Shown here in pieces: positions 1 to 6,176 of a stretch of 6,696 nt of DNA. The stretch's first letter is position 1; the number at the start of each line of letters is the position of its first letter. Source of the stretch: an uncultured Sediminibacterium sp. (GTDB lineage: Bacteria; Bacteroidota; Bacteroidia; Chitinophagales; Chitinophagaceae); NCBI GenBank assembly GCA_937907555.1, contig CALEST010000295.1, positions 1 to 6,696 of the forward strand, read 5' to 3'. The translations under genes and the position numbers were made by a program. The notes below the pieces were generated by a model that was given only the letters and a program-made list of their open reading frames with translations, had not been told where the DNA came from and searched no databases.

Positions 1-587
1 TTGGGACTTTCCGTGGATCGGAACTTTCCAACCCAACCATCGGCACCCCGGGTATTCGGGAGTTAGTGGCCGAAACCCGACTTGAAGTGATTCTACCCAG
101 CTATCTGGAGTCGCAGGTGGTGGCAGCCATGAAAGCCGCCCACCCTTATGAAGAAGTAGCATACGACCTGGTTCCTTTAAGAAATGCCAACCAAAGAGTA
201 GGGTCTGGCATGATCGGAAAGTTGCAATCCCCCATGGAAGAAAAAGCCTTTTTTAACCATATTTCAGCTGTTTTTGGGCTAAAATTGATCAAACACACCC
301 CATTTCTGGGCAAAAAGCTACAAAAAATTGCCCTTTGCGGCGGAGCAGGCAGCTTCCTGATAAGGGATGCAATTGCTGCCGGAGCCGACTGTTATATTAG
401 TGCGGACATCAAGTATCATGAGTTTTTTGACGCTGACAAAAAGCTGGTTCTGGCCGATATTGGACACTGGGAAAGCGAACAATATACGATTGACCTGCTT
501 TTTTCGCTAATAACCGCTAAATTCCCTAACTTTGCCGTCCTTAAAACCACCGTCCAGACGAATCCTGTACGTTATTTTTTAGGATAA
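1..587 (+). CDS. Nif3-like dinuclear metal-centre protein, C-terminal part (5' end outside window)
   Basis: The reading frame is open from the first base (first full codon at base 3) and reads GTFRGSELSNPTIGTPGIRE before the GTG at 66, so that GTG is internal and the gene starts upstream. About 195 residues are visible, against roughly 365 for Bacteroidota members with the inserted domain. The stretch AAHPYEEVAYDL belongs to the PII/CutA-like insert found in YqfO-type Nif3 proteins. The C-terminal Nif3 half follows, with GGAGSF, a GADCYISADIKYHE block and DIGHWESE. In the last block His (465-467) and Glu (477-479) are four residues apart, matching the C-terminal metal ligands of the family. 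The end, TNPVRYFLG, is also typical. Family members form toroidal hexamers with two metal ions. Some are annotated as GTP cyclohydrolase 1 type 2, but the physiological role is unsettled. The zinc-ribbon gene follows after 22 bp, so cotranscription is likely. Confidence 0.93.
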   Translation, partial: GTFRGSELSNPTIGTPGIRELVAETRLEVILPSYLESQVVAAMKAAHPYEEVAYDLVPLRNANQRVGSGMIGKLQSPMEEKAFFNHISAVFGLKLIKHTPFLGKKLQKIALCGGAGSFLIRDAIAAGADCYISADIKYHEFFDADKKLVLADIGHWESEQYTIDLLFSLITAKFPNFAVLKTTVQTNPVRYFLG

Positions 588-609
588 ACTTTATAACTAC
601 CAACACGAT

Positions 610-1365
610 ATGGCATCTGTAAAAGATTTCTCCGTTGAAGAAAAACTAGTAAACCTATTACGTTTACAAAAGATTGACAGCAAACTAGATGAAATTCAGG
701 TATTAAAAGGTGAGCTTCCAATGGAAGTAAGCGACCTTGAAGATGAAATACAAGGCTTAACTGCCCGTCAAACTCGTATTGAAGAAGAAATCAACGGTAT
801 CAGCGAATTCATTGAAAGCAAGAAAAATGCAATCAAAGAAAGCGAAGCCCTGATTGCCAAATACGAAAAGCAAAGCGAGAACGTAAAGAACAACCGTGAA
901 TTTGAAGCAATCAACAAGGAAGTTGAAATGCAGCAATTAGAAGTGAAGCTTTGCGAAAAACATATCCGCGATGCCAACGAAGAATTAGCTGAAAAAGTAA
1001 AGCAACTGGAAAACGCAAAGAAAATGGTTGCTGTTAAAGAAGGCGTTCTGAATCACAAGAAAGGTGAACTGGAAAAAATTATTGCAGATACGGTAAAAGA
1101 AGAAACTGAATTAAATGGATTCAGTGCCGATGCAAGAGCTCATATTGACGAGCGTTTAATTTACAGCTACGACAGAATCAGAAACAGCTACAGAAACGGT
1201 TTGGCCGTAGTTGCTGTTGAGCGTGATGCTTGTGGTGGTTGCTTCAACTCTATTCCTCCTCAACGTCAGAGCGAAATTCGTTTACACAAGAAAATCATCG
1301 TTTGCGAAAACTGCGGACGTATTCTGGTAGACGCTGATTTAAATGACAGCGTAGAAGCAAAATAA
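610..1365 (+). CDS. Coiled-coil protein with C-terminal C4 zinc ribbon (COG1579 type)
   Basis: The protein has 251 residues. Residues about 10-170 are rich in Glu, Lys, Gln and Leu and read as a long antiparallel coiled coil with almost no Pro or Gly. The C-terminus carries C208-G-G-C211 and C232-E-N-C235, two CxxC knuckles that form a zinc ribbon, with the family's conserved RNSYRNGLAVV segment just before. This matches the zf-RING_7/COG1579 family. Characterised relatives are Helicobacter HP0958 (FlgZ), linked to sigma-54 and flaA mRNA, and chlamydial CT398; whether that role applies here is unknown. The ATG at 610 is the natural start and no Shine-Dalgarno is visible, which is normal in this phylum. 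Arginine codons are mostly CGT (9 of 14), unlike the mixed AGA/AGG/CGG/CGC use in the TPR gene downstream, which hints at higher expression. The gene ends 21 bp before an intrinsic terminator. Confidence 0.93.
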   Translation: MASVKDFSVEEKLVNLLRLQKIDSKLDEIQVLKGELPMEVSDLEDEIQGLTARQTRIEEEINGISEFIESKKNAIKESEALIAKYEKQSENVKNNREFEAINKEVEMQQLEVKLCEKHIRDANEELAEKVKQLENAKKMVAVKEGVLNHKKGELEKIIADTVKEETELNGFSADARAHIDERLIYSYDRIRNSYRNGLAVVAVERDACGGCFNSIPPQRQSEIRLHKKIIVCENCGRILVDADLNDSVEAK

Positions 1366-1386
1366 AATATTGCATTTAACATACTC

Positions 1387-1420
1387 AAGGGCAGTCAATT
1401 GGCTGCCCTTTCTTATTTTT
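1387..1420 (+). terminator. Intrinsic terminator of the nif3-like/zinc-ribbon unit
   Basis: AAGGGCAG (1387-1394) pairs perfectly with CTGCCCTT (1403-1410) around the 8-base loop TCAATTGG. It is followed by the T-rich tract TCTTATTTTT (1411-1420). This 8-bp stem with a GC-rich core is a standard Rho-independent terminator for the gene ending at 1365. The tract ends only five bases before the GTG start of the next gene. Confidence 0.85.
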
Positions 1421-1425
1421 AGGCT

Positions 1426-2916
1426 GTGAGGCAACCCATACTTCTTCTGCTATTCCTATTTGCATCGCTGATTACGGCAGGGGCTCAGCAAAAATTTGAT
1501 TTTAATGCAGCCTGTCTGCAGGCTTATCAGGAAATCAATAAACTCAAATTTGAAACTGCAGAAGGGCAGCTGCAAAAAATTCGTCTTCAACAACCCGACA
1601 ATCTTATTCCTGTTTTACTGGATAACTATATTGATTTTTATACTTTGTTCTTTAACGAAGACCCTGCTTATTATACCAGGCAAATGGGCCTCATGCAAAA
1701 CCGGCTTGAGCTCTTGCAAAAAGGTGATAAATCAAGCCCTTTTTATTTGTACAGTCAGTCTATGCTTCGCATACAGCGGGGTGCCGTACAAATAAAGTTC
1801 GGCAACTTCTGGGATGCGGGTTGGGATATTCGCAGGGCATATATCCTTATAAAAGAAAACAGAAAAAAGTTTCCAAAATTCAGCCCCAATGAAATGTTAT
1901 ATGGCGCTTTGGAATCGGTGATGGGAACCATTCCCAAAGGATATAAATGGCTGACCAATTTACTGGGCATGCGCGGTTCCATTTCAGAAGGGATGAAGAA
2001 AATGCGGGAATTTACCAATAGCAATGAATATTGGGCCCGACAGTTTTCCATTGAAGCCAGCTTTATTTATCCTTACTTGTTATTTCATATTGGCAATGAA
2101 AGAAAAGAGGCGCTGAACTTTGTAGAAAACAAAAAATTAGATCTGGTGAATAACCATCTGCATGCATTCATGGCGGCCAATCTTTCACTGAACAACAAGG
2201 AAGCAGCGCAATGCAAATCCATTATACAGCACAGAAACAAATCCGCTGAATACCTAAGCACACCTGTCTGGGATTTTCAATTGGGCTATGCCAGTCTTTA
2301 TCATCTGGAGCTTAATGAAGCCATTGAACACTTTGAACAGTTTACCCGTCAGTTCAAAGGAAAATTTTACGTTAAAGACAGTTATCAGAAAATTAGCTGG
2401 GCTTATTATTTACAGGGCAATCAGCCGATGGCAGAAGCAAACAGGAAACAGACGCTGGCAAAAGGATCAACCCTGTCTGATGCCGATAAAAAAGCCAACA
2501 GGGATGCCAAGGAAAATAGCTGGCCCAATCCCCTGTTATTAAAAGCCCGATTGCTTAGCGATGGAGGCTATCATACAGAAGCATACAAATTGTTACAGGG
2601 CAAAACCTCCAACGATTTCAGCAGTATAGAAGACAGACTGGATTTCGCGTACCGGGCAGCCAGAATTTATGACGATCTGGGTCGTAAGGACGATGCCATA
2701 AGAAATTACCTGGTTGCCATTAAGCTGGGAGAAAACAGAAGAGAACATTATGCAGCTAGGGCAGCATTGCAAATAGGTTTAATTTATGAAGAAAGAGGCG
2801 ACAAAGCCACCGCCATCAAATACTACCAGCAATGCATGAATATGGAGGGACATGAATTCAAGGATTCTCTGGATCAGAAAGCCAAATCAGGAATTGAACG
2901 CTGCAAAGGGAACTAG
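1426..2916 (+). CDS. Secreted or periplasmic tetratricopeptide-repeat protein
   Basis: The protein has 496 residues. The N-terminus has one Arg, then a Leu/Phe-rich core (about residues 4-16) and AGA-QQ, so a Sec signal peptide cleaved after about residue 20 is likely. There is no Cys at +1, so it is not a lipoprotein. The rest is helical with TPR character. Clearest are residues about 403-435 (FAYRAARIYDDLGRKDDAIR) and 440-473 (ALQIGLIYEERGDKATAIKY); a weaker unit lies near 280-310. The central segment 158-192 (IPKGYKWLTNLLGMRG, then SEGM) resembles the conserved core of the eukaryotic IML2/TTC39 (DUF3808) proteins. GTG at 1426 is the only sensible start: an in-frame TAG lies at 1420-1422 and the signal peptide begins at once. 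No catalytic motif is visible, so the function is probably protein-protein interaction. I do not recognise a named gene. Confidence 0.88.
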   Translation: MRQPILLLLFLFASLITAGAQQKFDFNAACLQAYQEINKLKFETAEGQLQKIRLQQPDNLIPVLLDNYIDFYTLFFNEDPAYYTRQMGLMQNRLELLQKGDKSSPFYLYSQSMLRIQRGAVQIKFGNFWDAGWDIRRAYILIKENRKKFPKFSPNEMLYGALESVMGTIPKGYKWLTNLLGMRGSISEGMKKMREFTNSNEYWARQFSIEASFIYPYLLFHIGNERKEALNFVENKKLDLVNNHLHAFMAANLSLNNKEAAQCKSIIQHRNKSAEYLSTPVWDFQLGYASLYHLELNEAIEHFEQFTRQFKGKFYVKDSYQKISWAYYLQGNQPMAEANRKQTLAKGSTLSDADKKANRDAKENSWPNPLLLKARLLSDGGYHTEAYKLLQGKTSNDFSSIEDRLDFAYRAARIYDDLGRKDDAIRNYLVAIKLGENRREHYAARAALQIGLIYEERGDKATAIKYYQQCMNMEGHEFKDSLDQKAKSGIERCKGN

Positions 2917-2971
2917 GAACACTGTAATTTGGGTAAGCTTCGTTAACTTGCCCCAGTAAAAATGTAGAACA
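2917..2971 (+). promoter_or_regulatory. recN leader with small hairpin and ATG-TAG start-stop
   Basis: In this 55-bp gap GGGTAAG (2931-2937) can pair with CTTGCCC (2947-2953), a 7-bp stem with one G-T wobble and a 9-base loop. No T-tract follows, so it is a poor terminator. An ATG directly followed by TAG lies at 2962-2967, eight bases upstream of the TTG start of recN. No good TAnnTTTG promoter and no CTGT-N8-ACAG LexA site is seen. Whether these elements act on recN is inference. Confidence 0.35.
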
Positions 2972-4642
2972 TTGCTGCAGGAATTAACGATACACAATTA
3001 TGCCATCATCGATAAACTGACGATTCAGTTTAACGAACAGCTCAACATCATAACCGGTGAAACGGGGGCGGGTAAAAGTATCCTGATGGGCGCCTTAAGC
3101 TTAATCCTTGGAGAGAGAGCAGATACCAGCGTATTGGTAAGCAAGGAACGCAAATGTATTATTGAAGGTCAGTTTCTGGCAGGTCAGAAAAATGCGGTTC
3201 ATGCATTTTTGCAGGCCAATGATTTAGAAGACGACAGTACTGCTATTATAACCATACGCAGGGAAATTGCCAGCAATGGCAAGTCCCGTGCTTTCATCAA
3301 CGACACGCCTGCCACCCTGCAACAATTAAAAGTTCTGGCAGGTCTGTTGGTAGATTTGCACCAGCAGTTTGACACCCTGGAATTAGGAGACAGCGATTTT
3401 CAAAGAATGGCAATAGATGCGCTGGCGGGCAATGAAGCCATCCTTCAGACACACCAGCAATACTTTAAAGAATGGACCCGGGTACTGGCCGACTACAATG
3501 CCCTGCAGGAACAAAAAGCAGCATTACAAAAAGAGGCCGACTACAATCAATACCTGTGTAATGAACTGGAAACGCTGGCACTAAAAGAAAATGAGCTGGA
3601 GCAACTGGAAGAGGAATTAAAACTATTAACCAATGCCGAAGAAATAAAAACGGTTTTGGAAAAAGTGTCTTTTGAAATTGCCCTTTCAGAAGAACCCATT
3701 GTTGCCCGCATTAAACAATTGAATAATAGCCTGCAATCACTGGAAGCATTGATTGCAGAAGTCCCTGCCTTATCGGCCAGATTAAAAGCCAGTCAGATTG
3801 AACTGCAGGATATAGCCGATGAACTGGAAAGAATCAATGACCATGTTCATTTTGATGCAGCTAAAATTGATCTGGTAAACCAGCGCCTTAGTGAGGGATA
3901 TAAACTGCTGAAAAAACATGGCGTAACTACAACAGCGGAGTTGCTGGAAATTCAAACAGCTCTTTCCAATAAATTATTTGAAGCCGTTGCCATTGATGAA
4001 GCCATTTTGGCAAAGCAGGTAGCTGCCAACGATTTAATGCATCAGTTAAAACAAACGGCCAAACAAATTACTGCTTCCAGAAAATCGGTAATAGATGGTT
4101 TTGAAAAATCAGTCAATGCTTTATTGAAACAGGTAGGCATGCCGAACGCACAAATTAAAGTGAACCTGCCAACCATTCCTTTATCCGCTTACGGAGTAGA
4201 GAATGTAGAACTCTTATTTGATGCCAATAAAAGCAACCGATTCGAACCCATCCGTAAAGTAGCCAGTGGCGGGGAATTAAGCAGACTCATGCTTTGTATT
4301 AAATCACTGGTAGCACAGAAGATAGATTTACCTACCCTGATATTTGACGAAATAGATACGGGCATATCGGGTGAAGCTGCCAAACAGGTAGGCATCATTA
4401 TGCAGGAACTGGCCGTGAACAGACAGATCATCTGCATCACCCATCAGCCGCAGATAGCGGGTAAAGCCAACGCACATTATTTTGTGTACAAGGAAAACAA
4501 AGACAACCAAATCAAAACCAATATTAAACTACTCAGTACCGAAGAACGCATTCACGCCATTGCACAGATGCTTAGTGGCGAAAAGCCTACAGCAGCCGCG
4601 CTGGAGAATGCCAAAGAAATGATTCGTATATTCGGCACTTAA
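2972..4642 (+). CDS. recN: DNA repair protein RecN (SMC-like ATPase)
   Basis: RecN is a cytoplasmic SMC-like ATPase that acts early in double-strand break repair with RecA. The 556-residue length is the family norm. The N-terminus is the typical MLQELTIHNYAIID followed by Walker A GETGAGKS (residues 29-36). Residues about 150-370 form the coiled-coil arm, rich in Glu, Leu and Lys. The C-terminal ATPase half has the signature ASGGELSRL (431-439), Walker B with catalytic Glu LIFDEIDTG (456-464; D459, E460) and the switch His in ITHQPQIA (H491). All ATPase motifs are intact. TTG at 2972 is chosen because the family N-terminus begins exactly there; the in-frame stop TAA at 2957-2959 leaves no ATG. 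The gene ends 11 bp before fabI, so the two are probably cotranscribed. Confidence 0.97.
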   Translation: MLQELTIHNYAIIDKLTIQFNEQLNIITGETGAGKSILMGALSLILGERADTSVLVSKERKCIIEGQFLAGQKNAVHAFLQANDLEDDSTAIITIRREIASNGKSRAFINDTPATLQQLKVLAGLLVDLHQQFDTLELGDSDFQRMAIDALAGNEAILQTHQQYFKEWTRVLADYNALQEQKAALQKEADYNQYLCNELETLALKENELEQLEEELKLLTNAEEIKTVLEKVSFEIALSEEPIVARIKQLNNSLQSLEALIAEVPALSARLKASQIELQDIADELERINDHVHFDAAKIDLVNQRLSEGYKLLKKHGVTTTAELLEIQTALSNKLFEAVAIDEAILAKQVAANDLMHQLKQTAKQITASRKSVIDGFEKSVNALLKQVGMPNAQIKVNLPTIPLSAYGVENVELLFDANKSNRFEPIRKVASGGELSRLMLCIKSLVAQKIDLPTLIFDEIDTGISGEAAKQVGIIMQELAVNRQIICITHQPQIAGKANAHYFVYKENKDNQIKTNIKLLSTEERIHAIAQMLSGEKPTAAALENAKEMIRIFGT

Positions 4643-4653
4643 ATTAAACTTGT

Positions 4654-5478
4654 ATGGCCTACAATTTATTAAAAGGTAAGCGTGGTATTATTACCGGAGC
4701 GCTGGATGAAAACTCAATTGCGTGGAAAGTAGCAGAAAAAGCACACGAAGAAGGTGCAACTTTTGTACTTACCAATGCTCCAATTGCAATGCGCATGGGC
4801 GAAATCAATAAACTGGCTGAAAAAACCGGTTCACAGATTATCGCTGCCGACGCTACCAGCACAGAAGAACTAACAAATTTATTTACACAGTCTCAGGAAA
4901 TCCTGGGTGGCAAAATAGATTTTGTACTGCACTCCATTGGTATGAGTGTAAATATTCGCAAGAAGATTCCTTATACCGAATCTAATTACGATTATTTTAT
5001 GAAGGGAATTGATGTATCTGCTATGTCTTTTCACAAGATGCTGGCAGTTGCTAAAAAACTGGATGCTATTAATGAATGGGGTTCAGTAGTTGCGTTAACC
5101 TATATGGCTGCGCAAAGAACCTTCCCTTTCTATACAGATATGGCAGACATCAAAGCCATGCTTGAATCCATTGCCAGAAGCTTTGGCTATCATTATGGAT
5201 TAGAGAAAAAAGTTCGTATCAATACCGTTTCACAATCTCCTACCAAAACCACGGCAGGTACTGGTATCAAAGGGTTTGGTGACTTCTATGACTTTGCCAA
5301 TGCCGTTGCTCCACTGGGTAATGCAAGTACTGAAGATTGTGCGAACTACTGTATTACTTTGTTCTCCGACTTAACTAAGATGGTAACCATGCAGAATTTA
5401 TTCCACGATGGAGGATATTCTACTACAGGAGTAAGTATGGATGTAATGGAGAAACTGGGTATTGCCAATCAGGAATAA
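4654..5478 (+). CDS. fabI: Enoyl-[acyl-carrier-protein] reductase (NADH), FabI
   Basis: FabI reduces trans-2-enoyl-ACP to acyl-ACP, the last step of each cycle of type II fatty-acid elongation, in the cytoplasm. The 274-residue protein is a divergent short-chain dehydrogenase. The N-terminal nucleotide-binding strand and loop read GIITGALDENSIAWKVA (11-27), the next strand has LTNAP (39-43), and HSIGM (93-97) follows the fourth strand. The catalytic set is intact: Y150, then Y160 and K167 in the FabI spacing Y-x6-K. The substrate-loop region has SQSPTKTTAGTGI (193-205). The wording around the active site (TDMADIKAMLES) is of the Bacteroidota FabI type rather than the enterobacterial one. Gly96 corresponds to the Gly93 region of the E. 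coli enzyme where triclosan-resistance changes occur, and it is unaltered. The ATG at 4654 lies 11 bp after recN; the SemiSWEET gene follows 42 bp downstream. Confidence 0.97.
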   Translation: MAYNLLKGKRGIITGALDENSIAWKVAEKAHEEGATFVLTNAPIAMRMGEINKLAEKTGSQIIAADATSTEELTNLFTQSQEILGGKIDFVLHSIGMSVNIRKKIPYTESNYDYFMKGIDVSAMSFHKMLAVAKKLDAINEWGSVVALTYMAAQRTFPFYTDMADIKAMLESIARSFGYHYGLEKKVRINTVSQSPTKTTAGTGIKGFGDFYDFANAVAPLGNASTEDCANYCITLFSDLTKMVTMQNLFHDGGYSTTGVSMDVMEKLGIANQE

Positions 5479-5508
5479 ACAGCATTTAAATAATCAATCG
5501 TATCTGAT

Positions 5509-5513
5509 AAGGA
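5509..5513 (+). promoter_or_regulatory. Shine-Dalgarno-like AAGGA before the SemiSWEET gene
   Basis: AAGGA sits seven bases upstream of the ATG at 5521. It favours that ATG over the in-frame ATG at 5530. It is the only clear purine-rich ribosome-binding sequence in the window; Bacteroidota generally do not depend on such sites. Confidence 0.5.
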
Positions 5514-5520
5514 TATAAAA

Positions 5521-5799
5521 ATGAAGCGTATGAATTTGGTAGATCTGTTAGGGTATTTCGGAGCTTTTTTAAGTGCCATCACTTTCATGCCTCAGGTATG
5601 GCTGGCATGGAAAAGTAAAAGCGTAGGCGACCTGAGTATCTGGATGATACTGATTGTAATAACCAGTTGTATAGTATGGTTAGTTTATGCAGTGAATGTA
5701 AAGAGTGGCCCGGTGCTGGCAGCCAACATGATTGTACTGGCACTGGCATTAATGTTATTTTATTTCAAAATGACATTCCCTGCAAAACCCAAGCAATAA
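5521..5799 (+). CDS. SemiSWEET family sugar transporter (PQ-loop, three-helix)
   Basis: SemiSWEETs are small inner-membrane sugar carriers that work as homodimers, each subunit one three-helix bundle. The 92 residues give three hydrophobic segments at about 11-30, 40-58 and 63-84. The hinge motif PQ (24-25, in TFMPQVWLAWKSKSVGDLS) lies at the end of helix 1. W53 in helix 2 and N69 in helix 3 have the 16-residue spacing of the sugar-contacting Trp and Asn in characterised SemiSWEETs. The C-terminus is short and basic (AKPKQ). The ATG at 5521 is supported by the AAGGA before it. The gene is probably the last of the recN-fabI run and ends at a strong terminator. The substrate cannot be read from sequence; mono- or disaccharides are usual for the family. 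Confidence 0.92.
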   Translation: MKRMNLVDLLGYFGAFLSAITFMPQVWLAWKSKSVGDLSIWMILIVITSCIVWLVYAVNVKSGPVLAANMIVLALALMLFYFKMTFPAKPKQ

Positions 5800-5815
5800 A
5801 GGATTGCATACAAGC

Positions 5816-5860
5816 AAAAGATGGCTATCTGAAGAATCAGTTAGCCATCTTTTTATTTTA
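5816..5860. terminator. Bidirectional intrinsic terminator between convergent genes
   Basis: AAAAGATGGCTA (5816-5827) pairs perfectly with TAGCCATCTTTT (5842-5853). Inside, after a T-T mismatch, CTGA (5829-5832) pairs with TCAG (5837-5840) around an AGAA loop, giving a 16-bp interrupted hairpin. On the plus strand the T-rich tract CTTTTTATTTTA follows, ending the SemiSWEET unit. On the minus strand the paired A-run becomes TTTT, so it can also stop the DUF2795-like gene, whose stop codon lies at 5871-5873. Confidence 0.88.
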
Positions 5861-5870
5861 GTGTAGCGTA

Positions 5871-6092
5871 TTAGTACTCGTCTTCGTTGAACATAAAGTC
5901 TTCCTGACTTGGATAATCAGGCCAGATATCTTCAATGCTTTCATACACTTCACCCTCGTCTTCCAACTCTTGAAGATTTTCTACCACTTCCAATGGCGCA
6001 CCACTGCGGATAGAATAATCGATCAACTCATCCTTGGTAGCAGGCCAGGGAGCTTCTTCTAAATAACTTGCTAATTCTAATGTCCAAAACAT
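5871..6092 (-). CDS. Small acidic DUF2795-like protein
   Basis: The protein has 73 residues, starting MFWTLELASYLEEAPWPATK. The pattern WPATKDELIDYSIRSGAP (16-33), then VVENLQELED and VYESIEDIWPDY, matches the DUF2795 family consensus (PA-s-K-ELI-A-GA, then L-L-Y-s). The family has no established function that I know of. It is extremely acidic: 22 Asp/Glu against one Lys and one Arg. It has no signal peptide, membrane segment or Cys, so it should be cytosolic. The frame is open up to an ATG at 6173, but the ATG at 6092 is chosen because the family begins there and a good promoter (6110-6140) would otherwise lie inside the coding region. It is monocistronic, convergent with the SemiSWEET gene and divergent from the LolD-like gene. 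Confidence 0.88.
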   Translation of the reverse strand: MFWTLELASYLEEAPWPATKDELIDYSIRSGAPLEVVENLQELEDEGEVYESIEDIWPDYPSQEDFMFNEDEY

Positions 6093-6109
6093 AGTCTCGA
6101 TTATTTTTG

Positions 6110-6140
6110 CAAAAGTAACCGTATAAATGATACCACCAAA
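6110..6140 (-). promoter_or_regulatory. Bacteroidota-type promoter of the DUF2795-like gene
   Basis: Read on the minus strand, TTTG (6140-6137, within TTTTTTG) is followed by a 19-bp spacer and TACTTTTG (6117-6110). This is an exact match to the Bacteroidota -33 TTTG / -7 TAnnTTTG consensus for the primary sigma factor. Transcription should start near 6104, giving a leader of only about 12 bases before the ATG at 6092. Confidence 0.78.
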
Positions 6141-6176
6141 AAAGGTTAATTTACAGGTCTTAAAAAAGCCCATTAC

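Noticed and set aside
66..68. GTG at 66 as the start of the Nif3-like gene
   Set aside because: The frame is open to the window edge and encodes the family's GTFRG...NPTIG segment before it, so the codon is internal.
573..580. TATTTTTT as a -7 promoter element for the zinc-ribbon gene
   Set aside because: The last base is T, not G, and the nearest upstream TTTG (531-534) is 38 bp away, too far for a -33 element.
768..977. Minus-strand open frame inside the zinc-ribbon gene
   Set aside because: It is antisense to the coiled-coil coding region; its Ser/Phe/Leu-rich product is what reversed Glu/Lys-rich codons give.
2917..2971. LexA/SOS box upstream of recN
   Set aside because: A CTGT occurs at 2922-2925 but no ACAG follows at the right spacing.
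5667..5861. Plus-strand frame overlapping the SemiSWEET gene and running into the terminator
   Set aside because: It is out of frame with a well-supported membrane protein and crosses the terminator hairpin.
6093..6173. N-terminal extension of the DUF2795-like protein to the ATG at 6173
   Set aside because: The added 27 residues do not fit the family and would cover the exact-consensus promoter at 6110-6140.
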